Assembly: GCA_021199595.1 (NCBI GenBank)
Contig: JAJQHT010000126.1
Span: 1-14,949 of the forward strand
Reading direction: 5' to 3'
Source of the DNA: Oscillospiraceae bacterium
GTDB lineage: Bacteria; Bacillota; Clostridia; Oscillospirales; Oscillospiraceae
DNA: 14,949 nt
A program made the position numbers and the translations under genes. Each line of letters opens with the position of its first letter. Within the stretch, counting starts at the first letter, position 1. The notes beneath the pieces were generated by a model that did not search any database, was not told the DNA's origin, and saw only the letters and a program-made list of their open reading frames with translations. Of this stretch, positions 1 to 6,407 are shown piece after piece.

Positions 1-29
1 AACATATAAAGCGCAGGACTATATCTTGT

Positions 30-58
30 ATCTTAATGTATTATATCATCTTTGTCAA
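30..58 (-). promoter_or_regulatory. Predicted leftward promoter for a gene outside the window
   Basis: On the minus strand a perfect -35 TTGACA (58 to 53) is followed by 17 bases and TAAGAT (35 to 30), a four-of-six match to the -10 consensus. It points out of the left edge, so a divergent gene probably starts just beyond position 1. The gene itself cannot be seen. Confidence 0.45.
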
Positions 59-98
59 ATTTTTCTACTAGTCAAACACCCGTTTGGAAGAAAAATTT
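57..98. repeat. Nested inverted repeat between divergent promoters
   Basis: The arms AAATTTTTCT (57-66) and AGAAAAATTT (89-98) are perfect 10-base complements. Inside them CAAAC (73-77) and GTTTG (82-86) form a second short stem around ACCC. The left arm touches the -35 of the leftward promoter, and the whole element lies upstream of the rightward promoter. It could be an operator for both genes or a terminator-like structure; the sequence does not decide. Confidence 0.5.
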
Positions 99-147
99 TC
101 CCCCGCGGCCTCTGTACGCAAAAATCTTCAAATTTCGTCAAAAACGA

Positions 148-176
148 TTGCCCTTTCTTTTGGGATTTGCTATGAT
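148..176 (+). promoter_or_regulatory. Sigma-A type promoter of the orphan histidine kinase
   Basis: TTGCCC (148-153), a 17-base spacer and TATGAT (171-176), with an extended -10 TGc directly before it. Transcription would begin near 183, giving a leader of about 40 bases before the kinase start at 224. Confidence 0.65.
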
Positions 177-223
177 AATAGCATCCAAGAATAGTAACGC
201 ATCGTCCTTCATAAAAGAAAAGT

Positions 224-1288
224 ATGACTATGAATATACAGCCTGAAACCCTCGGCGCTCTGTTTGAGATGAGCCGCGACGCCGTGCTGGGTATAAAAGA
301 CGGTCTCATCTCCTTCGCCAATCCAGCCGCCGGGACACTTCTGGGCCTCCGCCCAGGAGACCCGGCCAGCCGCGCCTTGCCGGACTATATCCTCTCCGAC
401 CCTTCGGAGCGCTTTATCGCCTCCTTTGAGCTAAACGGGCAGCAGGCGGAGACAAGCATTGCGCGGCAGGATGAGCTGACCCTCGCACGCATCACGCTCC
501 AGGAGGAAAACAGCTCCGCCTCGCAGCTTCCCCTGCCTGTGGAGGATCTGGGCGCCTCACTGATGACGGCAAAGCTCGCAATCGACGCCATAGTGGCGAG
601 AACCGGCGCGGAAAAAAGCCTCCAGCTCAAGGACTACACCCACGCTCTCTACCACAGCTACTACCGCATAAAGCGAGCCTACGACCATATGACCGCCGCC
701 AGGAATATCCAGCAGGGCCTTCTGCCCTGCAACGCACAGGCGGAGGATTTGGAAGAGCTGTGCTATGACCTCTGTGACTCGGTAAGCCATCTCACCGGCG
801 AGAATATATCCATCGTCTTCCGCGCGGGATCCGGCAGCTTTATCACCATGCTGGACGCCGACCAAATCGAAATTATGCTGCTGAACCTTCTGTCCAACAG
901 CATCGCCCATATGCCCTCCGGCGGCACAATAGAAATGGAGCTTACCCGTCAGGGGGAGCGCTTCATCATATCCGTGCGGGACAGCGGCAGCGGCATAGAC
1001 CCCGCCAAGCTGTCCGGCATCGCCCCAAGAGACCTGACCGACACCGCCGCCGGCAGCGGCCTGGGTCTATACGTTGCAAGGGGCATCGCCCAGCGCCACG
1101 GCGGCGCTCTCATCCTGGATACCACCCCCGGCCAGGGCGCTTCCGTGCGCATATCTCTGCCGCACCGCGTCTCCAACACCCTGAAATTCCCCACCGCCCC
1201 CTACGGCAGCAAAAGCATGACCAACATTCTGACCGAGCTTTCCCCTGTGCTGGACAGGAACAGCTATGGAAGAAAAATCAGAGAGTAA
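224..1288 (+). CDS. Orphan cytoplasmic sensor histidine kinase (PAS-like plus HATPase)
   Basis: The product (354 aa) should autophosphorylate on histidine and pass phosphate to a response regulator, but no regulator lies beside it. Residues about 8-60 resemble a PAS-type sensor region (GLISFANPAAGTLLGL). A divergent dimerisation helix contains H140 and H144, either of which could be the phospho-accepting residue. The ATP-binding domain is clear: N-box NLLSNS (N221, N225), G1 box DSGSG (D253 on), G2 box GSGLGLYVARG (from G277). There is no transmembrane segment or signal peptide, so it acts in the cytoplasm. About 38 residues of unknown role follow the kinase core. ATG at 224 is used; an in-frame ATG at 230 is equally possible, because no strong ribosome site is visible, only the purine-rich AAAGAAAAG. 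It has its own promoter and terminator and faces the minus-strand kinase operon. The fold is certain; the signal and partner are unknown. Confidence 0.85.
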   Translation: MTMNIQPETLGALFEMSRDAVLGIKDGLISFANPAAGTLLGLRPGDPASRALPDYILSDPSERFIASFELNGQQAETSIARQDELTLARITLQEENSSASQLPLPVEDLGASLMTAKLAIDAIVARTGAEKSLQLKDYTHALYHSYYRIKRAYDHMTAARNIQQGLLPCNAQAEDLEELCYDLCDSVSHLTGENISIVFRAGSGSFITMLDADQIEIMLLNLLSNSIAHMPSGGTIEMELTRQGERFIISVRDSGSGIDPAKLSGIAPRDLTDTAAGSGLGLYVARGIAQRHGGALILDTTPGQGASVRISLPHRVSNTLKFPTAPYGSKSMTNILTELSPVLDRNSYGRKIRE

Positions 1289-1292
1289 CGTC

Positions 1293-1330
1293 AATAACGC
1301 CGTCCACTGTCGGAACGGCGTTATTTTTAT
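1293..1330 (+). terminator. Intrinsic terminator after the orphan kinase
   Basis: AATAACGCCGT (1293-1303) pairs perfectly over 11 bases with ACGGCGTTATT (1315-1325), followed by a T-rich tail. It starts five bases after the stop codon. Read from the minus strand it may also weakly stop the convergent kinase transcript ending at 1343. Confidence 0.9.
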
Positions 1331-1342
1331 CTTGTATAGCCC

Positions 1343-3082
1343 CTACAGGCTGTCCGGCATACAAATGACCACCCTTGTTACTCCGTCCGATGTAATGGTC
1401 AGCGTCGCGCTGTCGCCGTAAATCAAATCCAGACGGCGGCGGATATTGGCCAGCCCAATGTGGGCATCGCTGTCCGTCGCAGCATCCGGCGCGTTGATGC
1501 GCACAAGAACGTCCGGCGGTATGACTGCGCCGGTGTTGGAAACCTCAATTCGCAAACGGTCTTCCTGTCGGCTGACGGAAACCTTTATCCAGCCGGATTT
1601 CACCCCCGTATCTGCGTCGTCCAGTCCGTGAAACAGCGCATTTTCCACCAGCGGCTGAATGATATTTTTAGGAATACGCGCCTCCATCAGCTCTTCCGGA
1701 ATGTCCCATTGCAGAATCCCCTGGTTGTTTGCGTCAAGGCTCTCTATCACCCAGTAACACTCAACAATATGCTTTTCCTGCGCCACGGTATCCCCCACAA
1801 GAGTGCTCTGCGGACGGAGGCAGTCCTGAAAGATGGTTGCCAGCGCAGTGTTGGCGCGTATTACATCGTCCGTTCTGCCCTGGCGCGCCAAAGAGCTTAT
1901 TACGCTCAACGTATTGTAGAAGAAATGGGAATTGATTTGGGCCACCATCAGATTATAGGTCAGGTGCTGTTCCCTCGACTGCTGCTCCAGCGCCTGTGAG
2001 GCGTTGATTCTCATCTCATCCAGCATATCGTTAAATATATCGGAAAGCTCCCCGATTTCATCGTCCGTCTGAACAGGCGAATAGTAATCGCCGCCCTGGC
2101 TTGAAACATTTTTCATAACGGTTCCCAGCTCCCCCAGCGGGGCAAGCATTCGGCGCACAGCCGGGACGAACAGCAGCACCACCATAAGCCCTAAAACCAC
2201 GCAGATAAGAAGCAGCAGCCACACAAAAGGTACCAGCGAAGCGTTGAAGCTGGCCCGGTCGATGTACCCCACAAGCCGCCATCCGCTTGCGGGAATCGTC
2301 ACGATGAAATAATACCCCATCGAATCTCTGGCGGCATATGGCTCCGTATCCAAATACGAGGCAGCAACCTCCTCCGCATTGCCGGTGCTGCCGCTTTCAA
2401 AAAAAGGAATACCCGGCCGACCGTCATGATAATCGGTCAGGATATAGCCGGTGTAGGTGCTCTGCGCCAGGGTATCAATGCGCTCCATCAGTGCGCTTGC
2501 ATCATAAAAGATAAGCAGTGTATACGCTCGTCCGCCGATGGTATAGGCGCTGACACGAACGATTGTCTGCTCGTGTTGTTCCACATCGGAGAGATAAAAG
2601 CTCGACCAGTTGTGCGTGAGCTGCGCGTCCATCGTATCGGCCACCCAGCTGCTTTCCAGAAGCTCCTCATCCTGCTTTCCAAGAGGCCCCGCCTGAAAAT
2701 AAGTCCCGTCCGCGCTTATCAGCACCATGGTTCGCATATTGGAGGAAATGGATTTCAGCTCCAGGAGCACATCACAGACAGCAAGCCGGTTTTCCTCTGT
2801 CGCGGCTTGATTGAATGCCTCCAGCGTATCCGCCAGAAGGCTTGAGGATGCTGTATATTTTCCGTAGCTGTCCAGGTTTTCCATCGTCTCGTTGATGGAC
2901 AGCATGATGACCTGACTTGCCGATACAGCCCGGTCGTGGGCCTCATCCCGGAGCTTTGGCCAAAAAAGCCCATAGGCAAGGCCAAAGGAGACCAGGAGAC
3001 TGATTAGGGTAATCAGCACAATTTGACGTATCAGCTTTTTTGCCAGCTTTGTCGGCATGAACCATGTCTTCAAATTATTCAT
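1343..3082 (-). CDS. Membrane sensor histidine kinase, YesM/LytS (His_kinase PF06580) type
   Basis: The product (579 aa) is the sensor of a two-component pair with the response regulator encoded just upstream. Transmembrane helix 1 is at about 18-40 and helix 2 at about 284-308. The roughly 240 residues between them lie outside the cell and are the likely ligand-sensing, Cache-like domain. A HAMP-like linker (about 309-360) leads to the PF06580 motif QINSHFFYN, with H386 as the phosphorylated residue. The family usually has QINPHFLYN, so proline is replaced by serine here. The HATPase domain has the N-box IIQPLVENALFHG, the G1-like VSNTG and the G2 motif IGLANIRRRL. The ATG overlaps the end of the regulator gene by 8 bases and has no strong ribosome site, which suggests translational coupling; M9 is an alternative start. 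In this family the signal is often a carbohydrate or peptide, but the ligand here is unknown. Confidence 0.9.
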   Translation of the reverse strand: MNNLKTWFMPTKLAKKLIRQIVLITLISLLVSFGLAYGLFWPKLRDEAHDRAVSASQVIMLSINETMENLDSYGKYTASSSLLADTLEAFNQAATEENRLAVCDVLLELKSISSNMRTMVLISADGTYFQAGPLGKQDEELLESSWVADTMDAQLTHNWSSFYLSDVEQHEQTIVRVSAYTIGGRAYTLLIFYDASALMERIDTLAQSTYTGYILTDYHDGRPGIPFFESGSTGNAEEVAASYLDTEPYAARDSMGYYFIVTIPASGWRLVGYIDRASFNASLVPFVWLLLLICVVLGLMVVLLFVPAVRRMLAPLGELGTVMKNVSSQGGDYYSPVQTDDEIGELSDIFNDMLDEMRINASQALEQQSREQHLTYNLMVAQINSHFFYNTLSVISSLARQGRTDDVIRANTALATIFQDCLRPQSTLVGDTVAQEKHIVECYWVIESLDANNQGILQWDIPEELMEARIPKNIIQPLVENALFHGLDDADTGVKSGWIKVSVSRQEDRLRIEVSNTGAVIPPDVLVRINAPDAATDSDAHIGLANIRRRLDLIYGDSATLTITSDGVTRVVICMPDSL

Positions 3083-3800
3083 GATATTTATTCGGCTTCA
3101 CCCCCGTCTGCGCCTGAAAAAGCGTGCTGAAATACGCTTGGTTTCGATAGCCCACCAGATTCGCCACCTCGTATACTTTGTATTTTCCGCTGGCCAGCAG
3201 TCGCTTCGCATTCTCAATGCGGATATAGGTCACATATTCGTTGACTGAGGTATTCATTTCCTCCCGGAAACGGGCGCTCAGCCGGCTGGCGCTTATGCCG
3301 CAGGCGGCAGAGACACTGCCAATACGCAGCTCCGGCTCTGAATAGTGCTCGCGTATGTAGGCCGCCGCCCGTTCCACGATAGGAGACAGCAGGGACTTGT
3401 CTGTCCCCTCCGGCATATCCGGCACTGTTCGTTTTCTCAGACTGCCCAGCGCCTGATGGATTGTGTCCTCGCTTAGATCCTTTTTCAGCAGATAGTCGGT
3501 TACGCCAAGCTTGAGCGCCGCCCGGGCATAATTAAAATCCTGATAAGCGCTCAGAATGATAAACTTTGTCTCCGGTGCAAGCGCCTGAATCTGTTCTATC
3601 ATTTCCAGTCCGTCCATGTGGGGCATCCTTACATCGGTAATCACAATTTGCGGCCGCTCCTTTTTAAACCTGGCAAGTCCAAGCTGGCCGTTTGCCGCTG
3701 TAAGAGTCCTATATCCATGGCGCTCCCAGTCATAAAGCGTCAAAATATCCTGTAAAATAAGGCTCTCGTCCTCAACAATCAAAACTGTCGTGATGTCCAT
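3075..3800 (-). CDS. Response regulator with AraC-type DNA-binding domain
   Basis: This 241-aa protein is the partner of the overlapping sensor kinase. The receiver domain (about 5-120) has the acidic pair E10/D11, phospho-acceptor D56 in ITDVRMPHMDG, S84 and K106. Residues about 150-241 form an AraC-type double helix-turn-helix (ACGISASRLSARFREEM, then VANLVGYRNQAYFSTLFQ). It lacks the long central region of larger YesN proteins. The start at 3800 has AGGGAGG eight bases upstream. An in-frame ATG at 3854 is rejected because it lies upstream of the -35 element of the gene's own promoter. The gene diverges from the secreted beta-helix gene, with a direct repeat between them that it probably binds. 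That target is inferred from position and repeat spacing. Confidence 0.92.
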   Translation of the reverse strand: MDITTVLIVEDESLILQDILTLYDWERHGYRTLTAANGQLGLARFKKERPQIVITDVRMPHMDGLEMIEQIQALAPETKFIILSAYQDFNYARAALKLGVTDYLLKKDLSEDTIHQALGSLRKRTVPDMPEGTDKSLLSPIVERAAAYIREHYSEPELRIGSVSAACGISASRLSARFREEMNTSVNEYVTYIRIENAKRLLASGKYKVYEVANLVGYRNQAYFSTLFQAQTGVKPNKYHE

Positions 3801-3808
3801 AAAGCTCG

Positions 3809-3815
3809 CCTCCCT
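3809..3815 (-). promoter_or_regulatory. Ribosome binding site fixing the response regulator start
   Basis: AGGGAGG on the minus strand ends eight bases before the ATG at 3800. The predicted transcript start (about 3815) falls at its first base, so the mRNA leader would be only about 15 bases long. Confidence 0.75.
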
Positions 3816-3821
3816 GTTGGC

Positions 3822-3850
3822 AATATACTGTTTTACCGGCTGTTTGTCAA
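3822..3850 (-). promoter_or_regulatory. Promoter of the regulator-kinase operon
   Basis: TTGACA (3850 to 3845), exactly 17 bases, then TATATT (3827 to 3822) on the minus strand, a near-consensus sigma-A promoter. The 20-base direct repeat starts about 10 bases upstream of the -35. Confidence 0.8.
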
Positions 3851-3859
3851 CCAATCAGG

Positions 3860-3892
3860 CGAAAAACGAAATTCCCGGTCGGAAAACGAAAC
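3860..3892. promoter_or_regulatory. Direct repeat, likely binding site of the AraC-type regulator
   Basis: Two copies of the pattern GRAAAACGAAAYT start at 3861 and 3881, matching at 12 of 13 positions, with a period of 20 bases or about two helical turns. They lie between the two divergent -35 elements (3845-3850 and 3901-3906). AraC-family domains commonly bind paired direct half-sites at about this spacing, so this is the best candidate operator for the adjacent regulator. Binding is an inference. Confidence 0.6.
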
Positions 3893-3900
3893 TTTTTTAT

Positions 3901-3934
3901 TTGCCTTCAGTTTTATACTGAGTTAAAATATAAT
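3901..3934 (+). promoter_or_regulatory. Promoter of the secreted beta-helix gene
   Basis: TTGCCT (3901-3906), 17 bases, then TAAAAT (3924-3929). A better -10 match TATAAT (3929-3934) overlaps it but would need a 22-base spacer. The imperfect layout and the upstream direct repeat fit a promoter that needs an activator. Confidence 0.55.
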
Positions 3935-3968
3935 CAGTCTTAAAACAATCACTGATAAGGAGGATTTT

Positions 3969-6125
3969 ATGAAAAAAATTATTTCTCTCGTTTTAGTCCT
4001 GTGCCTATGCCTGAGCATGGGCGTGACTGCCCTGGCCTCTGGCGAGGCGTCCGGCGAGGCTGCCGGGGATGAGCTTGTCCTGCTAAACGGCAAGGACAAC
4101 AAGTCCGAAGCCTATGGCATGGATACCTGGTATGCCGAAGTACTGACAGCGGAGGCCCTGTCCTCCCTGACGGAAAGCTCCATCGTGGTTTACACCAACG
4201 ACGCAGACGGCATCACCGACGAGCTGTCCGCCAGTGTCCATGGGGAGTACACCACCACAGTTGGGGACATCACCGTCTATCTGGTGCCGATGGATGAGGT
4301 CATCATTCTCTCCGCCGGTGAATACGAACAAGACTATATCGCCCAGGACGGCGAAAATGTCCTTATCGTCCTGGAGGATGGAGCCTCCCTCACCGGCACG
4401 CTGACAAACGTGTCTCTTTCCATGCAGGATGAAGCCACCTGGACACTGACAGGCGAGAGCGTACTTATCGGTCTGGACGCCTGCCGTCCCACCGTCCGCA
4501 GCAATGTCTACGGCAGCGGCAACATTGGCTGGTACAACAGCGAGGTATATCTCTCCGACGATATGCGCGAGTGGACAGAGCAGGTAGCGGACACCATCAG
4601 TTCCCTCACCAGCTATTCAGACGCAACGGCCCTGAGCTTTGACGATTATCGCGACGCCATCCTGGCCGGTGAAAAGGCTTCCGTTATTTCTCATGATAAT
4701 TTCCTCATGTCCATCTTCCCTGTGAACATGGCGGCCCTCATCAACGCTTCTGTGTATGACAATGAAATTGACGAAGCAGACGTCTCCGAGGAGTCCGGCG
4801 TCTATACTTGGACAGATGAATACGCCGGCCTGCGCAACGGTCACGGCTATTCCGGCGGGGACATCGAGTATACCACCGTCATCACCACTGACCCCTCGGC
4901 AAACGGCCAGGTCAACCGTTCTTCTATCTATGCCACCGATTCTACCGTCTCCTATGACGGCCTGCTCATTCAGCAGCTGAGCTATGCCACCAGTGTGGTA
5001 TATGCCGACGGCACCAACCGGGGCCAGGATGCCATGATGAAATATGGTGTAAACTCTGCTGTCTGGGCACAGGGCGAGGACGCGGTCATCGACCTGCAAA
5101 ACTTCTATATTCTTGGCGCAAACGACGGGGCCTATGCCACCTACGGCGGCACGGTCATCCTGCAAAATGGTGTGCTGGATGTCACCGCAAACCATGGTTT
5201 GCAGATATGCTATGACGGCACCATCATCGCCCGGAATATGGACATCATCACCACCGGCATGATGGGTTCCGCCATCTCCTCCGACCATGGCGGCGGCTTC
5301 CTGCTGGCAGACAATGTGTTCGCCCTGGCAGCTTATGGCTCCACCGGCGGCAGCGGCATCTACTGCGACGGCTACTGCGATTTCTGGATTATGAATTCCA
5401 CCGTCGGCTCCTTAAACGACAACGGCGCGGTTATGTGCGGAGGCGGTACATTGAACCTTATCAACACCACTGTCTTCTCTCAATATGATTCCTCCACCAT
5501 TGAAGCAAGCTTCAGCGCCTCCGGCGAATCGTCCGGCGAGGCCAGCGGCGAGACCGAGGAGGACGGCGAGGAGACCGTCATCTATGGCGCCGGCGTTTAT
5601 GTTCACCCCATGGGCAACAACCCCGGCCAGGTCACAACCCTGAACATGACCGATGTGGTGCTGGATGCCCCCGGCTATGGCATATGGACCTTTGGAAAAT
5701 CCACAAACATCACCATCTCCGGCACGCTGGATGTGAGCGCCGTTGGCAGCGGCATTCTGCTCTATGCCAAGCAGATGGACGGCGGAAATGATTTTATGGG
5801 CGGCCTGACTCTGGATATGGCCTATGAAATTCCGGAAAACGTCACCAATATCGTCTTTGACGGCGGCGTTCTCATCGGAACCGGCGACATCGTAAAGGCC
5901 GCAGAGGACGACGAGAGCGGCAACTACGCAGAAATTAACGTCACCCTGCAAAACGGCAGCAGCTATGCTGGCGCGGTTAACGCGGACACCATGACCATCG
6001 ACGAGACCTCCACCTGGACGGTCACCGGTGAGAGCATCATAGGCGATCTGGACTGCCAGGGCACGCTGGAGGGCGAAGCCACGCAGCTTGAGGATGGCAC
6101 CTGGCTTGTAACACCGCTGGCATAA
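3969..6125 (+). CDS. Large secreted right-handed beta-helix protein
   Basis: The product is 718 aa. It has a clear signal peptide (KK, then a hydrophobic stretch, cleavage after ALA at residue 23) and should be exported. The mature N-terminus begins SGEASGEAAG, and a similar linker recurs at 516-536, ending in an acidic run. Residues about 280-650 carry the short repeating strands rich in G, N, D, T and V (for example GGTVILQNGVLDVTANHG) that typify parallel beta-helix proteins such as pectate lyases and adhesins. A related segment occurs at 129-170 and 655-695, both ending in TWT-TGES. The protein is strongly acidic. No sortase motif, lipobox or surface-repeat anchor was seen, so it may be released or held by charge. 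AAGGAGG sits five bases before the ATG. The gene has its own promoter and terminator and diverges from a two-component system that probably controls it. It may be a polysaccharide-binding or degrading protein or an adhesin; no catalytic residues were recognised. Confidence 0.85.
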   Translation: MKKIISLVLVLCLCLSMGVTALASGEASGEAAGDELVLLNGKDNKSEAYGMDTWYAEVLTAEALSSLTESSIVVYTNDADGITDELSASVHGEYTTTVGDITVYLVPMDEVIILSAGEYEQDYIAQDGENVLIVLEDGASLTGTLTNVSLSMQDEATWTLTGESVLIGLDACRPTVRSNVYGSGNIGWYNSEVYLSDDMREWTEQVADTISSLTSYSDATALSFDDYRDAILAGEKASVISHDNFLMSIFPVNMAALINASVYDNEIDEADVSEESGVYTWTDEYAGLRNGHGYSGGDIEYTTVITTDPSANGQVNRSSIYATDSTVSYDGLLIQQLSYATSVVYADGTNRGQDAMMKYGVNSAVWAQGEDAVIDLQNFYILGANDGAYATYGGTVILQNGVLDVTANHGLQICYDGTIIARNMDIITTGMMGSAISSDHGGGFLLADNVFALAAYGSTGGSGIYCDGYCDFWIMNSTVGSLNDNGAVMCGGGTLNLINTTVFSQYDSSTIEASFSASGESSGEASGETEEDGEETVIYGAGVYVHPMGNNPGQVTTLNMTDVVLDAPGYGIWTFGKSTNITISGTLDVSAVGSGILLYAKQMDGGNDFMGGLTLDMAYEIPENVTNIVFDGGVLIGTGDIVKAAEDDESGNYAEINVTLQNGSSYAGAVNADTMTIDETSTWTVTGESIIGDLDCQGTLEGEATQLEDGTWLVTPLA

Positions 6126-6149
6126 AACCCGGCAAAGCTAAATACAACG

Positions 6150-6197
6150 ACCCGTATTGGGCTGGGATTTATATTCCGCCCATACGGGTTCTTTTTT
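6150..6197 (+). terminator. Intrinsic terminator after the beta-helix gene
   Basis: ACCCGTAT-T-GGGC (6150-6162) pairs with GCCCATACGGGT (6178-6189) with a single bulged T, followed by TTCTTTTTT. Confidence 0.88.
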
Positions 6198-6290
6198 GCC
6201 ATTTTTCGTCATTTTTAAAAATTCACTGTCCTTCCGCTGTTTAAATTATGTCATTTTCAACAAATCCGCACAATTAACCTATTTTACATA

Positions 6291-6319
6291 TTGACTTAGT
6301 AGGTAAGACGTGCTATAGT
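6291..6319 (+). promoter_or_regulatory. Promoter of the O-acetylhomoserine sulfhydrylase gene
   Basis: TTGACT (6291-6296), 17 bases, TATAGT (6314-6319), with an extended -10 TGc. A small palindrome, ACT-T-AGT, overlaps the -35, and ACCTA (6277-6281) with TAGGT (6300-6304) forms an inverted pair around it. These could be operator half-sites. Confidence 0.75.
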
Positions 6320-6325
6320 TCATCC

Positions 6326-6390
6326 ATCAGGCCGCTTTCAGAGCGGCGGAGCATTCGTTCAGCCCTCGGCTTATTACGAAAAATTTTTTT
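6326..6390 (+). promoter_or_regulatory. Structured 5' leader of the sulfhydrylase mRNA
   Basis: Two hairpins sit between the transcript start (about 6326) and the ribosome site. GCCGCT/AGCGGC (6331-6336, 6342-6347) closes a five-base loop. TTCGT/ACGAA (6354-6358, 6376-6380) encloses an inner AGCC/GGCT stem and is followed by AAATTTTTTT (6381-6390), which resembles a weak terminator. It is too short to be an S-box or T-box riboswitch, and no known class was recognised. Attenuation is a possibility only. Confidence 0.4.
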
Positions 6391-6407
6391 GAAAAGAGGT
6401 ATTCTCC

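Noticed and set aside
52..246. Small 64-residue frame before the orphan kinase
   Set aside because: It begins at TTG with no ribosome site, spans the kinase promoter and overlaps the kinase start.
6320..6407. S-box or T-box riboswitch before metY
   Set aside because: The leader is under 90 bases and lacks the conserved cores of both classes.
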